Assembly (NCBI RefSeq): GCF_001612665.1
Contig: NZ_BDAX01000030.1
Location: 62,001 to 126,000 of the forward strand
Length of the DNA stretch: 64,000 nt
Reading direction: 5' to 3'
DNA from: Nocardia alba NBRC 108234
Lineage (GTDB): Bacteria; Actinomycetota; Actinomycetes; Mycobacteriales; Mycobacteriaceae
Positions 17,162 through 26,098 of the stretch are shown here, in pieces; the first letter of the stretch is position 1, and the number at the start of each line of letters is the position of its first letter. A program made the translations under genes and the position numbers. The notes beneath the pieces were generated by a model that was given only the letters and a program-made list of their open reading frames with translations, was not told the origin of the DNA and ran no database searches.

Positions 17162-17219
17162 TTCCGAAGCGAGTGGACGGCCAAGGTCTGCGGTCCCCGG
17201 CCATCCACTCGATTCGAAA
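17162..17219. repeat. imperfect 21-bp inverted repeat upstream of choD
   Basis: Arms at 17162-17182 and 17199-17219 match at 18 of 21 positions (core GAGTGGACGGCC against GGCCATCCACTC) around a 16-nt loop. It lies in the 475-bp divergent gap between the carboxylase and choD. Role unknown: operator, or hairpin in a long choD leader. Confidence 0.45.
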
Positions 17220-17230
17220 TCCTATCAATC

Positions 17231-17247
17231 ATGTTGACCTACAACAT
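17231..17247. promoter_or_regulatory. palindrome ATGTTG-N5-CAACAT, candidate operator
   Basis: Perfect 6-bp arms with a 5-nt spacer, in a locally AT-rich stretch of the lcc/choD gap, about 155 nt before choD. The rest of the 16926-17400 gap shows no gene. Confidence 0.42.
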
Positions 17248-17400
17248 ATTCGAGGTGCCATCCAGACTCCTTCCGAAGCGACCCCATGGCCGGACCGTCG
17301 ACTGTCATCCGTGCCATAAGTACGCGCCCGAGTTCGTGAGTTCTGCCAGCGGGCGCGTCGAACCGGTCGCTTGGGCACGCGGGCTTCTACCGTCGGGTCC

Positions 17401-19146
17401 GTGTCAGCACAATCCCCCGGTAACGCCGCCCGCTCCTACGACTACGACGTGTTGATCGTCGGCTCGGGATTCGGCGGCAGTGTCACTGCCCTTCGCCTGG
17501 TCGAAAAGGGATACACGGTCGGTGTCCTCGAGGCCGGTCGCCGGTTCGCCGACGCGGACTTCGCCGCGACCAACTGGGATCTGCGCCGGTATCTGTGGGC
17601 CCCTCGATTGGGCTGCTACGGCATCCAGCGCATTCACCGCCTGCGCGACTGCTTCATCCTGGCGGGCGCCGGGGTCGGCGGCGGTTCGCTCAACTACGCC
17701 AACACCCTCTACAAACCCGGAGCGGCGTTCTTCGGCGACCGGCAGTGGGCCGACATCACCGACTGGGACGCCGAGCTCAGCCCCCACTACGACCAGGCGA
17801 GCCGCATGCTGGGGGTGGTGCGCAATCCGCACATGACGCCGGCCGACACCATCATCGAGTCGGTGGCCGAGGAGATGGGAGTCGGTGACACCTTCGTGCC
17901 GACCCCGGTCGGGGTGTACTTCGGCGAACCCGGCCGGACCGCCGCCGACCCGTACTTCGGCGGCGTCGGACCCGACCGCACCGGCTGCGTCGAGTGCGGC
18001 GAATGCATGACCGGCTGCCGTCACGGCGCCAAGAACACCCTCGTCAAGAACTATCTCGGATTGGCCGAGCGGGCGGGCGCCGTGGTCTCGCCGATGACCA
18101 CCGTGACCGCGATCCGGCCGCAACCGGACGGCAGTTGGCTGGTCGACACCGAGCGCACCGGAAGCTGGGTCCGCAAACACCGCACCACCCTGTCGGCGCG
18201 CCGAGTAGTGCTGGCCGCGGGCACCTGGGGCACCCAGCACCTGCTGTTCCGGATGCGCGACACCGCGACACTTCCCGGGATCTCGCCGCGACTCGGCGTA
18301 CTCACCCGCACCAACTCCGAGGCCATCCTCGGCGCGGGCCGCACCGAGGTCGACCCGGCCGTCGACATCACCAGGGGCGTGGCGATCACGTCCTCGTTCC
18401 ATCCCACGCCGAACACCCACGTCGAACCCGTGCGCTACGGCAAGGGATCCAATGCGATGGGATTGCTCAACACCTATCTGGTCGACGGCGATCACCGGCT
18501 GCCGCGCTGGTCGCGGGTGCTGCTCATCGCCGGGCGACACCCGGTACAGACTGTGCGGCTGCTCCGGACGAACCGGTGGAGCGAGCGCACGCTGGTCCTG
18601 CTGGTGATGCAGAGCCTCGACAATTCGATCACCACCTACACCCGGCGCGGGGTGTTCGGTCGCCGGTTCACCAGCAAGCAGGGTTTCGGTGAACCCAACC
18701 CGTCCTGGATTCCGCCCGGGCACGAGGCCACCCGGCACGTCGCCGCGAAGCTCGGCGCCACCCCGGGCAGCACCTGGCCCGATGTGTTCAATGTGCCGAT
18801 GACCGCGCATTTCATCGGCGGTTGCGTCATCGGTGCCGATGCGAGCACCGGCGTCATCGATCCCTATCACCGCGTTCATGGCTACCCCAGCCTCAGCGTC
18901 GTGGACGGTTCGGCGATCTCGGCCAACCTGGGCGTCAATCCGTCACTGACGATTGCCGCCCAGGCCGAACGCGCCGCCGCGCTGTGGCCCAACAGGGGCG
19001 AACCGGATCCGCGCCCGGCACCCGGCGATCCCTACGAGCGGATCGCCGCGGTGGCGCCGAACGCCCCCGTCGTCCCCGCCACCGCCGCCGCGGCACTGCG
19101 CCTGCCGATCTGGCCGGTATCCACGTCCACCCGCGAGGATCACTGA
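17401..19146 (+). CDS. choD: GMC oxidoreductase, ChoD (Rv3409c) orthologue
   Basis: 581 residues from GTG 17401; a TTG at 17371 is in frame. The Rossmann FAD motif is V-G-S-G-F-G-G near residue 20, followed by A-G-V-G-G-G-S-L-N-Y-A-N; the C-terminal GMC segment has V-V-D-G-S-A-I-S-A-N-L-G-V-N-P. The cysteine-rich stretch C-V-E-C-G-E-C-M-T-G-C looks ferredoxin-like and is typical of the M. tuberculosis ChoD lineage. ChoD was named as a cholesterol oxidase but its activity on sterols is disputed. It is divergent from the carboxylase and followed by a hairpin at 19221. Confidence 0.9.
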   Translation: MSAQSPGNAARSYDYDVLIVGSGFGGSVTALRLVEKGYTVGVLEAGRRFADADFAATNWDLRRYLWAPRLGCYGIQRIHRLRDCFILAGAGVGGGSLNYANTLYKPGAAFFGDRQWADITDWDAELSPHYDQASRMLGVVRNPHMTPADTIIESVAEEMGVGDTFVPTPVGVYFGEPGRTAADPYFGGVGPDRTGCVECGECMTGCRHGAKNTLVKNYLGLAERAGAVVSPMTTVTAIRPQPDGSWLVDTERTGSWVRKHRTTLSARRVVLAAGTWGTQHLLFRMRDTATLPGISPRLGVLTRTNSEAILGAGRTEVDPAVDITRGVAITSSFHPTPNTHVEPVRYGKGSNAMGLLNTYLVDGDHRLPRWSRVLLIAGRHPVQTVRLLRTNRWSERTLVLLVMQSLDNSITTYTRRGVFGRRFTSKQGFGEPNPSWIPPGHEATRHVAAKLGATPGSTWPDVFNVPMTAHFIGGCVIGADASTGVIDPYHRVHGYPSLSVVDGSAISANLGVNPSLTIAAQAERAAALWPNRGEPDPRPAPGDPYERIAAVAPNAPVVPATAAAALRLPIWPVSTSTREDH

Positions 19147-19220
19147 GGGCGGGTAGACAATGCGATGAGATAGCTGGTCGAGACTTTGTGACCTCTCCCG
19201 CCTCTCTCGCTTACCACGCT

Positions 19221-19249
19221 GCGCGACGGTGATTCGACTACCGTCGCGC
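19221..19249 (+). terminator. hairpin after choD
   Basis: 10-bp perfect stem GCGCGACGGT (19221-19230) with its complement (19240-19249), 9-nt loop, 75 nt past the choD stop and 36 nt before the accD start. It most likely separates the two transcripts; being in the accD leader is the alternative. Confidence 0.6.
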
Positions 19250-19285
19250 TGAGCACTAGGCGTTGGTTGGAAGGTGGCAGTAGGC

Positions 19286-20839
19286 GTGGTAACTACCCAG
19301 GCGAAGCTCGATGGACTCGCCGAGATTCAGGCGATCGCCGCGGAACCAGCGGGTGAGTCCGCGGTTGCCAAGCGGGCGAAGAAGGGCATTCCGAGCGTTC
19401 GCGAGCGGATGAACATGCTGCTCGACCCCGGGACATTCATCGAGATCGGGGCGTTGGTTCGTCAGCCCGATCAGCCCGACGCCCTCTACGGTGACGGCTT
19501 GGTCACCGGCCGTGGATTGATCGGCGGTCGTTCGGTGGTGGTGATCGCCCACGATCAGACCGTGTACGGCGGCTCGGTCGGTGTCGCCGCGGCCCGCAAG
19601 TTCATGCGGGCGTTGAAGCTCGCGTTCGACAACGCCTGCCCGGTGGTGACGATCAACGACTCCGGCGGCGCGCGGGTGCAGGACGCGGTCGGTTCGATCG
19701 CCTCGTTCGGCGATATGACCCGGGTGCTGGAGAAGCTGTCCGGTTACGTGCCGCAGGTGTCGATCATTCTCGGCAAATGCGCCGCCGGTTCGGTATACGG
19801 GCCGATCAACACCGACGTGCTCATCGGCACGAAGGACTCCTACATGTTCGTCACCGGGCCCGATGTGATCAAGGCCGTCAACGGTGAGGACGTCAGCGCC
19901 GAGGCCCTCGGCGGCGCCGAGGTACAGGCCAAACGCGGCACCCTGCACCACGTCGCCGACACCGAGCAGGACGCCTTCGACTGGGCCCGGCGCTACCTCA
20001 GCTACATGCCGTCGAGCTGCCTGGAACAGCCGCCGGTCGTCAATCCCGGCCTCGAGCCCGACATCACCGCCTACGACCTGGAACTCGAGACGATCATCCC
20101 GGATTCCGATCGCGCGGGCTACGACATGCACGACATCCTGCTCCGGCTGTTCGACGACGGCGAATTCCATGAGATCCGAGCCGCTTTCGCCCCGAACCTG
20201 ATCACCGGATTCGCCAGGGTGGACGGCTATCCGGTCGGCGTGATCGCCAACCAGCCGCTGGTGCTCGGTGGTTCCATCGACGCCGCCTGCTCCGACAAGT
20301 CGACCTATTTCATCCGGCTCTGCGACGCCTTCAACATCCCGCTGATCTTCGTCGCCGATACCCCCGGCGTGCTGCCCGGGCTCGACCAGGAAGACGCGGG
20401 CGTGATCATCCGCGGTGGTCGGGTTCCGCGCGCGATCATCGAGGCGACGGTGCCGATCATCAACCTCGTGGTGCGCAAGTCCTACGGCGGGGCCTACGGG
20501 ATGATGGGGTGCCGTCAGGTCGGCGCCGATGTCAGCTTCGCCTGGCCGACTGCCCGGATCGCGGTGATCGGCGCCGAGAGCGCGGTCGACCTCGCGGGCA
20601 AACGCCAATTGGCCGCCATCCCCGAGGAACATCGCGCCGCGGCTCGCGAGTTCATGATCAACCAGTACAACGAGACCATCGCGACCCCGTGGATCGCTGC
20701 CGAGCGTGGCTATATCGACGCGGTCATCGAACCCTCACGCACCCGCCTCGAGATCCGGCACGCACTGCGTTTGCTGCGCGACAAGCCGCCGGTCACGCCG
20801 GAATTCAACCCGCGCAAGCATTCGGTATATCCGATGTGA
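19286..20839 (+). CDS. acyl-CoA carboxylase beta (carboxyltransferase) subunit, AccD family
   Basis: 517 residues. N-terminal carboxyltransferase domain: P-S-V-R-E-R-M-N-M-L-L-D-P-G, N-D-S-G-G-A-R-V-Q, G-K-C-A-A-G-S-V-Y; C-terminal domain: G-G-S-I-D, A-D-T-P-G-V-L-P-G, A-Y-G-M-M-G. The end R-K-H-S-V-Y-P-M is characteristic of actinobacterial propionyl/methylmalonyl-type AccD proteins. It transfers carboxyl from biotin of an AccA-type subunit (not in this window) to acyl-CoA. GTG 19286 has AGGTGG 8 nt upstream; GTG 19274 is the alternative start. Confidence 0.92.
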   Translation: MVTTQAKLDGLAEIQAIAAEPAGESAVAKRAKKGIPSVRERMNMLLDPGTFIEIGALVRQPDQPDALYGDGLVTGRGLIGGRSVVVIAHDQTVYGGSVGVAAARKFMRALKLAFDNACPVVTINDSGGARVQDAVGSIASFGDMTRVLEKLSGYVPQVSIILGKCAAGSVYGPINTDVLIGTKDSYMFVTGPDVIKAVNGEDVSAEALGGAEVQAKRGTLHHVADTEQDAFDWARRYLSYMPSSCLEQPPVVNPGLEPDITAYDLELETIIPDSDRAGYDMHDILLRLFDDGEFHEIRAAFAPNLITGFARVDGYPVGVIANQPLVLGGSIDAACSDKSTYFIRLCDAFNIPLIFVADTPGVLPGLDQEDAGVIIRGGRVPRAIIEATVPIINLVVRKSYGGAYGMMGCRQVGADVSFAWPTARIAVIGAESAVDLAGKRQLAAIPEEHRAAAREFMINQYNETIATPWIAAERGYIDAVIEPSRTRLEIRHALRLLRDKPPVTPEFNPRKHSVYPM

Positions 20840-22111
20840 TCAGCCCGCGCGAGAACTGGTTTCGCCAGGATTTCGATAGAGCTCTGTTGATCCGGACCCA
20901 CGATGGGCCCGGATCAACAGAGCGGCGCGCAAATGGCACAGCCCGGAAACGTCATTGAGGTCGAACCCGGTCATCTGACTGATCCGTTTCAATCGGTAGT
21001 CCACGGTATTGGTGTGGATGAACATGGCGCGCGCGGTCCGCGAACGCTGCATATTCGTGGACATGTACACCTCGAGCGTCCGTAACAGCTCCGGATGCGC
21101 TTCCAGCGAATCCACGATCGAACTCAGATAGTCACGCGCGGGACCGGGCCGGGTCAGTTGATATTCGAAAGCCAATTCGTGTGGACGATATACCTTGCTC
21201 GGACCACCGAACCGGTGCACGATTTCGACGAGCTCATGGACCTGCTCGGCGGCGGGCGGGATCTCGGCCGGCGTCGCCGTGGTGGCCACCGCGCGCACCG
21301 GCACCTGTGCCGCGGCGGACAGGTGCACGATCAACTCGTCCAATTCCGGCTGGGAGAACTCGTGCGCGGGCAGCAGTAGTGTGCCGCCGTCCACGCTCAA
21401 CAGCGACAGCACCTTCCCATCGCATCGGTCCGCCAGTTCGGCCTGCACACGGCGCAATTTGCGTCGAGCGACGACTTTGGCATCGAGGGCGGGATCGAAT
21501 TCCTCCGCGTGCGGCGGTAGTTCGAGTGCCATCACGTGATAGCGATCGGCGACCTCGATGCCGCACTCGCGCGCCATCGTCGCGGTGTTCTGACCGCCGA
21601 GCAGCGCCGAGGTGAGCGTGTGCACCGCGGTGTGATGCTCGCTGTCCACCGATCGCAATTCGCGGACGTAGGCCACCGAGACCGCCGAGGTGATCATCTT
21701 CTGGGCGTCCATCAGCCGTCGGGCCACCCCGACCACGGTGTCGTAGTCATGATTGGTGACGTTGGTGATGACGAGATCGAAGCCGAGCTTGAAGCCCTCG
21801 TGCACGGCGTCGTGAATGGTGTCTATCGGGATTCCCTCGCGCGCCCAATCGGCGGCGGCGGCTTGGACTCGCTCCACCCGCCCCGGGATATCGCGTCCGT
21901 CGAGCATGCTCCTGGTCAGTTCCAGACAGACGCGGGTCACGGTGGTGACGTCTCCGTCGAGCGCTTCGCCGGGCAGCGTGCCGCACGGCACGACATTCTC
22001 GATGAAATGCAGCACCATCTGGCGCGATATCGTCCGCACATCCTTCAAGGGGTTCGACACGGGCCGCCCCGAAACGGTCAGGAACGGTTCGATGGACGTT
22101 GCGCCAGCCAT
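20840..22111 (-). CDS. PucR-family (CdaR-like) transcriptional regulator
   Basis: 423 residues. The N-terminal two thirds resemble the sensory region of PucR-type proteins; the C-terminus has the PucR helix-turn-helix: L-R-T-L-E-V-Y-M-S-T-N-M, R-S-R-T-A-R-A-M-F-I-H-T-N-T-V-D-Y-R-L-K-R-I. Ligand unknown. It is convergent with accD, their stops directly abutting (20839/20840). The final 15 or so codons contain a strong hairpin (20881-20923). Upstream (22112-22250) is locally AT-rich with the direct repeat ACACTTGTGA. Confidence 0.88.
   Translation of the reverse strand: MAGATSIEPFLTVSGRPVSNPLKDVRTISRQMVLHFIENVVPCGTLPGEALDGDVTTVTRVCLELTRSMLDGRDIPGRVERVQAAAADWAREGIPIDTIHDAVHEGFKLGFDLVITNVTNHDYDTVVGVARRLMDAQKMITSAVSVAYVRELRSVDSEHHTAVHTLTSALLGGQNTATMARECGIEVADRYHVMALELPPHAEEFDPALDAKVVARRKLRRVQAELADRCDGKVLSLLSVDGGTLLLPAHEFSQPELDELIVHLSAAAQVPVRAVATTATPAEIPPAAEQVHELVEIVHRFGGPSKVYRPHELAFEYQLTRPGPARDYLSSIVDSLEAHPELLRTLEVYMSTNMQRSRTARAMFIHTNTVDYRLKRISQMTGFDLNDVSGLCHLRAALLIRAHRGSGSTELYRNPGETSSRAG
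20881..20923 (+). terminator. strong hairpin inside the pucR 3' coding region, probable terminator of accD
   Basis: GCTCTGTTGATCCGG (20881-20895) pairs perfectly with 20909-20923; after one mismatch CCCA/TGGG extends the stem, with a 3-nt CGA loop. It lies 41 nt past the accD stop on the plus strand and within the last codons of pucR on the minus strand. Confidence 0.7.
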
Positions 22112-22369
22112 GATGATGAATCCTTCCCACCCAGATCACTGGGCAAGGCCCCAAACTACCGTGAACGACAATCCCCCGTCCAACCTTCACTTGTGACAAC
22201 ACTTGTGAGAAAGAGCAAGAGAAGCTTGGATCGCTGATGCTTTCCGACAACGAAACCCGCGGGCCTGCGGATCCACCGCGGTGCGGCGGTGGCGGATCCG
22301 AACCGGAGCCGCGCACATCTTCACTCCGAGAACGGTGTCGCCACCGCCGCATTTTGCCGTGTCAGCCGG

Positions 22370-22537
22370 TTACAGGCAGAGACTGACCTCGAGCATCGGG
22401 ATGGGAAGTGGGACACACACTTCCACCGAGCCCGCGACCGGCGCGGGCGCGGCGGCCGTGGCGGTGCCCGCGCCGATCGCCCCGGCGGACAGCACAATCG
22501 CGGCGACGGCGAGCGGGCGGGAAATTCTGGATTTCAT
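22370..22537 (-). CDS. small secreted protein
   Basis: 55 residues: K-S-R-I-S-R-P followed by a hydrophobic core L-A-V-A-A-I-V-L-S-A-G-A-I-G-A-G and A-T-A-A-A, a typical signal peptide, leaving a mature peptide of about 27 residues with two cysteines near the C-terminus (V-C-V-P-L-P and S-L-C-L) that could form one disulfide. AAGGATG is 6-7 nt before the ATG at 22537. No family recognised. The DNA around it is richer in AT than the neighbours. Confidence 0.62.
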   Translation of the reverse strand: MKSRISRPLAVAAIVLSAGAIGAGTATAAAPAPVAGSVEVCVPLPIPMLEVSLCL

Positions 22538-22692
22538 ACGGTCATCCTTATTTACACTGTGTGAAGCATCCCAGTTTCGGGACATCTCGATCAGATCACG
22601 GTCACCACCCCGGCCGCTATCATCGCGCACAGTTTTTGACGTTCCAATTCCCTTTCAGCGCAATCATCATGGATTCACACAAAGGATTTCAT

Positions 22693-22714
22693 CGCGAAAT
22701 TCTCACATTTCGCG
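22693..22714. terminator. hairpin downstream of the DUF4304-like gene
   Basis: CGCGAAAT (22693-22700), 6-nt loop, ATTTCGCG (22707-22714). It sits about 100 nt past the stop of the leftward gene at 22818 and may terminate it. The rest of 22538-22817 shows no gene. Confidence 0.42.
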
Positions 22715-22817
22715 GCGCCTTCGGGTATCGCGTGACCTCATCCCTTGCGGATTCGGGATCGGTCTCCCACCAGCGCGACGAGACGTTGTGCCGCACTCGA
22801 CTGCTCAGGCAGTGGGA

Positions 22818-23474
22818 TCAGACCGCGACAGCGCGGCCGCGCAGGTAGGCGATCACGTTGTCAGCGCCCGGCTCGTCGGGGTCGGCGACGGACAACAGGG
22901 TGAGCGCGTGGTCGAGTCGCGGTCCGGGTCCGTGCTCGGCGAGCAGAACGACGATCGCCTCCAGTACGGCAGGCGATGGATTCGCCTGCGCCAGTAGTTC
23001 GTCCAGATAGGCATCCGGCTCGAGTAGGCGTAGCGCGCGGCGCGCGTAGGCGTGCACTCGCACCGGCAGGTCGGCGCGCACGGCGTCGACGTCGGACTGG
23101 AGCGCGGGACGCTCCCGGTGGGCCGGGTCGACGCGCAGCGACCACAGCTCGGTCAGGTCCGCGCTCAGACCGTGGCTGTCGATCAGTCCGGGGCCGGTCG
23201 CACGGTCGAGCGCGGTCGGCGAGAGGTCTCGCTCAGCGTCGCACCACGCGCGGTATTCCCACCAGGCTGTCGGCGTCGCGCTGAGTTCGAGGCCGAATCC
23301 GAGCGCCTGCTGACCGTCTGTCCAGGTCCGCTGGACGCGGGTGCGGCGGATCGAGGCGACCCCGCCCCCGGTGACCTGGGTCCAGGATGCTTCCGTTCCG
23401 TGAAAGCCGTATGGCCGCAACAGCTTTCCCGCCTCGCGGGTCAAGCGGCGTAGCGCAGAGTCCGGTCCGTCCAT
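22818..23474 (-). CDS. hypothetical protein, DUF4304-like
   Basis: 218 residues. The N-terminal 80 residues (R-E-A-G-K-L-L-R-P-Y-G-F, a strand R-T-R-V-Q-R-T-W-T-D, G-L-E-L-S-A-T-P) look like the DUF4304 fold: a helix-strand start on a presumed full-length X-L-x-x-x-G-F element with aromatic strands. The rest is helical, Leu/Asp rich. No catalytic motif or export signal is seen. Isolated gene, no obvious operon partner. Function unknown. Confidence 0.65.
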   Translation of the reverse strand: MDGPDSALRRLTREAGKLLRPYGFHGTEASWTQVTGGGVASIRRTRVQRTWTDGQQALGFGLELSATPTAWWEYRAWCDAERDLSPTALDRATGPGLIDSHGLSADLTELWSLRVDPAHRERPALQSDVDAVRADLPVRVHAYARRALRLLEPDAYLDELLAQANPSPAVLEAIVVLLAEHGPGPRLDHALTLLSVADPDEPGADNVIAYLRGRAVAV

Positions 23475-23559
23475 GAGAGCAGACTAGAGGCGCGCACCGA
23501 CAAGTCCGGTTCACCGGGAAACAGCGCCCGCTCCACCGCATGTCGTAGCCGAGTCCGTC

Positions 23560-24396
23560 CTAGGAATCGACGACGCGGGTGCCCGTCATCGCGGCGCGCA
23601 CCACGGCGGTGACCTGATCGGGTGCCTCGACCATCACCAGATGCCCCGCACCCTCGACTACTACCGCCCGCGACGGTGTCAGGGTGCGGTTCAGCGTGGC
23701 GCCGGCGCGGGCGCACAGCACCCGATTGCGGCTACCCCAGACCGTGGTGATGGGCGGAAAGTCGTGGGGCGGCACGAAGTCGTCCAATTCGCCGAGCAGC
23801 GGAATCTGGCGGGAGATCGCGGCGGTGACCATCAGTCGCCGGGGTTCGGTCCAGCTCTCACGCAGGTGCTCGACCATCTCCGAGGCGTGCGGCGCCTTCT
23901 CCGAACCCAGTTGTTCCGCCACGATCAATCCCGCCAGCGGGCCGGGCACGCGGACACGGGCGAGCAGTGCGTCGATGTGCACGGCCCGGCCGAGTCGCGC
24001 CGCCCACGCGGTTCGCGTCGGCCGCAGGGTGGCCGGGGTCAGCGGACTGCTGAGTACCAGTGCTCGTACCCGTTCGGGATGACGCTGGGCGTAGAGCAGT
24101 GACAGGGCGCTGCCGAAACAGTGCCCGACCAGCGTCACATCACGCAGATCTCGCTGCTCGACGAACGCGGTGACCATGGCCAGATAGTTCTCGACCGTAT
24201 ACCCGTCGTCGGGGGCCTCCGAATCGCCGTAGCCGATGAGGTCGATCGCGAACACTCGATGCGTCTGCCGCAGTGCGTCGTATTGCGCGCGCCAGATGTG
24301 GCGGTCGCCGCCGAGGTTGTGCAGAAAGACGATCGGGGGCCCGGTGCCTGCCTCGTCGTAGGCGATCGAGGTTCCGCGAAAGTCGAAATACCGCAT
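23560..24396 (-). CDS. alpha/beta hydrolase with an atypical Cys nucleophile
   Basis: 278 residues. Oxyanion segment V-F-L-H-N-L-G-G, elbow V-G-H-C-F-G-S-A, and G-A-G-H-L-V-M-V-E near the C-terminus for the histidine. The nucleophile position is Cys rather than Ser or Asp, as in dienelactone hydrolase, and the acid position (W-G-S-R-N-R) is Asn rather than Asp. It may be a thiol-dependent hydrolase, or an inactive member. ATG 24396 is chosen because GGAAGGAAG lies 8 nt upstream; longer frames reach into the gap. Confidence 0.78.
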   Translation of the reverse strand: MRYFDFRGTSIAYDEAGTGPPIVFLHNLGGDRHIWRAQYDALRQTHRVFAIDLIGYGDSEAPDDGYTVENYLAMVTAFVEQRDLRDVTLVGHCFGSALSLLYAQRHPERVRALVLSSPLTPATLRPTRTAWAARLGRAVHIDALLARVRVPGPLAGLIVAEQLGSEKAPHASEMVEHLRESWTEPRRLMVTAAISRQIPLLGELDDFVPPHDFPPITTVWGSRNRVLCARAGATLNRTLTPSRAVVVEGAGHLVMVEAPDQVTAVVRAAMTGTRVVDS

Positions 24397-24499
24397 CCCC
24401 TGGCTTCCTTCCGGTGGCAGCCACATGACCACGCCGTCGTGGTCGATCCACGGTAGCGCCGACCTCCCCCTCCGCACGGCGAAACTCACGCCTGCCTGC

Positions 24500-24961
24500 T
24501 CAGTCGAGGCAGAACTCGTTACCTTCGGGGTCGGTCATCACGATCCACCCGGCGCTCATCGGCGGCTCGGGTTCGAAGCGCTCGATCCGCGTGCCACCCA
24601 GCGCTACCAGTCGCGCGCACTCCGCCTCCAACGCCGCCATCCGCTCCTCGCCCTGCAACCCGGGCGCCGCCCGGACATCGAGGTGCACCCGATTCTTGGC
24701 GACCTTGTCTTCGGGCACCCGCTGAAAGAACACCCGTGGGCCGTGGCCCTGCGGATCCTCGATCGCCGATTTCGAATTCCGCTCCTGCTCCGGAACCCCG
24801 ATCCGCGCGAGAAACTGATCCCACACGACGAGCGGGTCGACTCCGTCGGGCACCTCGACTCCCGGCGGCCCCGGATACACGTACCCCAGCGCATCCCGCC
24901 AGAAGGTCGACAGCGCGGCTGGATCGTGCGCGTCGAAGGTGATCTGAATATGGCGGCTCAT
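24500..24961 (-). CDS. VOC/glyoxalase-like domain protein
   Basis: 153 residues. It begins S-R-H-I-Q-I-T-F-D-A-H-D-P, the first beta-alpha-beta of the vicinal-oxygen-chelate fold with a metal-ligand His, has F-F-Q-R-V-P-E-D-K-V-A-K-N-R-V-H-L-D-V in the middle and ends M-T-D-P-E-G-N-E-F-C-L-D, the typical close. Actinobacterial genomes carry many such glyoxalase/bleomycin-resistance-like proteins with unknown substrates. ATG 24961 with GGAG about 6 nt upstream is preferred to 24976. Confidence 0.85.
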   Translation of the reverse strand: MSRHIQITFDAHDPAALSTFWRDALGYVYPGPPGVEVPDGVDPLVVWDQFLARIGVPEQERNSKSAIEDPQGHGPRVFFQRVPEDKVAKNRVHLDVRAAPGLQGEERMAALEAECARLVALGGTRIERFEPEPPMSAGWIVMTDPEGNEFCLD

Positions 24962-25104
24962 CAGTACTCCGTTCATAGCGATCGAACAGCACGACGTGGC
25001 ATATCTCCCGTCACCGTATGCCAGGGGTCCGACAATCGGCCGCGGTCGTTGCCCGAGGGCAATTCGCCCAGCTTGCGAGGTCGGCGAGCTGAGCCGGACC
25101 CGAC

Positions 25105-26094
25105 CTACGACCCGGTGCGCCGATCCACGCCGATTTCACGGAGCGCACCGATCAGGAAATCGTTGACCGCGTCGGTTCGCTCGAGGTGGACGAGGTGACC
25201 CGCGCCCGGAAGTTCCACTACCGCACGCAGATCCGTGACGTTCGCGCGCAGCGTCGCGAGCGGGTCACGACCGCTGAAGCCCTCCATGTCGGGGTCGTTC
25301 TCGCCGTAGAGGAAGTACGTCGGCACCTCGATTCGCGCATCGGCGAAAGGCTCGGCGAGTTCCCAGTTGCGATCCAGATTGCGATACCAGTTCAAGCCGC
25401 CGGTGAAGCCGGTCCGTTCGAATTCGAGGGCGAGGGTGTCGAATTCCGCTTCGGTGAGCCACGTCCACGGCAGCGCGGGCGCCTGGGGCAGCACATCCAG
25501 ATACCCGAGGCCCGGCGGGTTCTTCCAGGTGTCGAGATAGTGGTAGTCGCCGGAAAGGGAGAAGTAGACGCGGGACAGGAATTCCCTGGGCCGCGCGGCG
25601 AGCTCGACATCGGCGACGCCGGGTTCCTGGAAATAGGACAGGTGCAAGAAGTGCCGCTGGGCCGCCTTGGTCCAGAAGGCAGAGGGCGGGCGGGGTGGGC
25701 GCGGTGCGTAGGGATTATTCAGCACCACAAGGGCTTCGACCCGCTCGGGAGCGCGCAACGACAGTTCCCATACCAATTGGGCACCGAAATCGAGGCCGAC
25801 GAATATCGCCTTCTCGGCGCCGATGTCGTCGAGCAACGCCAGCAGGTCGCCGATCACCGCCGCATTGGTATACGCGGCGACGTCCGCGGGCGCCTCGGTG
25901 CGACCGTACCCGCGAAGGTCGGGCGCGATGGCATGAAATCCCGCCTCGGCGACGGCGTCGAGTTGCCGGTGCCAGATGAACCCGGTGTGCGGGAAGCCGT
26001 GACAGAACACGACCGGGTACCCCTGCCCCTGCTCGGTGACATGCATCCGGATTTCGCCCGTGTCGAGGAATCCTTGCTCCACTACCGCCTCCAA
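25105..26094 (-). CDS. epoxide hydrolase-type alpha/beta hydrolase
   Basis: 329 residues. H-G-F-P (oxyanion hole), D-L-R-G-Y-G-R-T-E, and the elbow V-G-L-D-F-G-A with an aspartate nucleophile place it among epoxide hydrolases and dehalogenases; the cap carries S-G-D-Y-H-Y and G-G-L-N-W-Y-R-N tyrosines typical of epoxide activation; D-P in Y-G-E-N-D-P and G-A-G-H complete the triad. It opens substrates such as epoxidised lipids or aromatics. Divergent from the SDR gene at 26137 across a 42-bp gap with a KstR-like box. Confidence 0.88.
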   Translation of the reverse strand: MEAVVEQGFLDTGEIRMHVTEQGQGYPVVFCHGFPHTGFIWHRQLDAVAEAGFHAIAPDLRGYGRTEAPADVAAYTNAAVIGDLLALLDDIGAEKAIFVGLDFGAQLVWELSLRAPERVEALVVLNNPYAPRPPRPPSAFWTKAAQRHFLHLSYFQEPGVADVELAARPREFLSRVYFSLSGDYHYLDTWKNPPGLGYLDVLPQAPALPWTWLTEAEFDTLALEFERTGFTGGLNWYRNLDRNWELAEPFADARIEVPTYFLYGENDPDMEGFSGRDPLATLRANVTDLRAVVELPGAGHLVHLERTDAVNDFLIGALREIGVDRRTGS

Positions 26095-26098
26095 TTTC

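Noticed and set aside
22269-22300. Imperfect hairpin with two GGATCC boxes after the small secreted protein gene
   Set aside because: Needs bulges to fold; kept out as a feature, though it may help terminate the gene.
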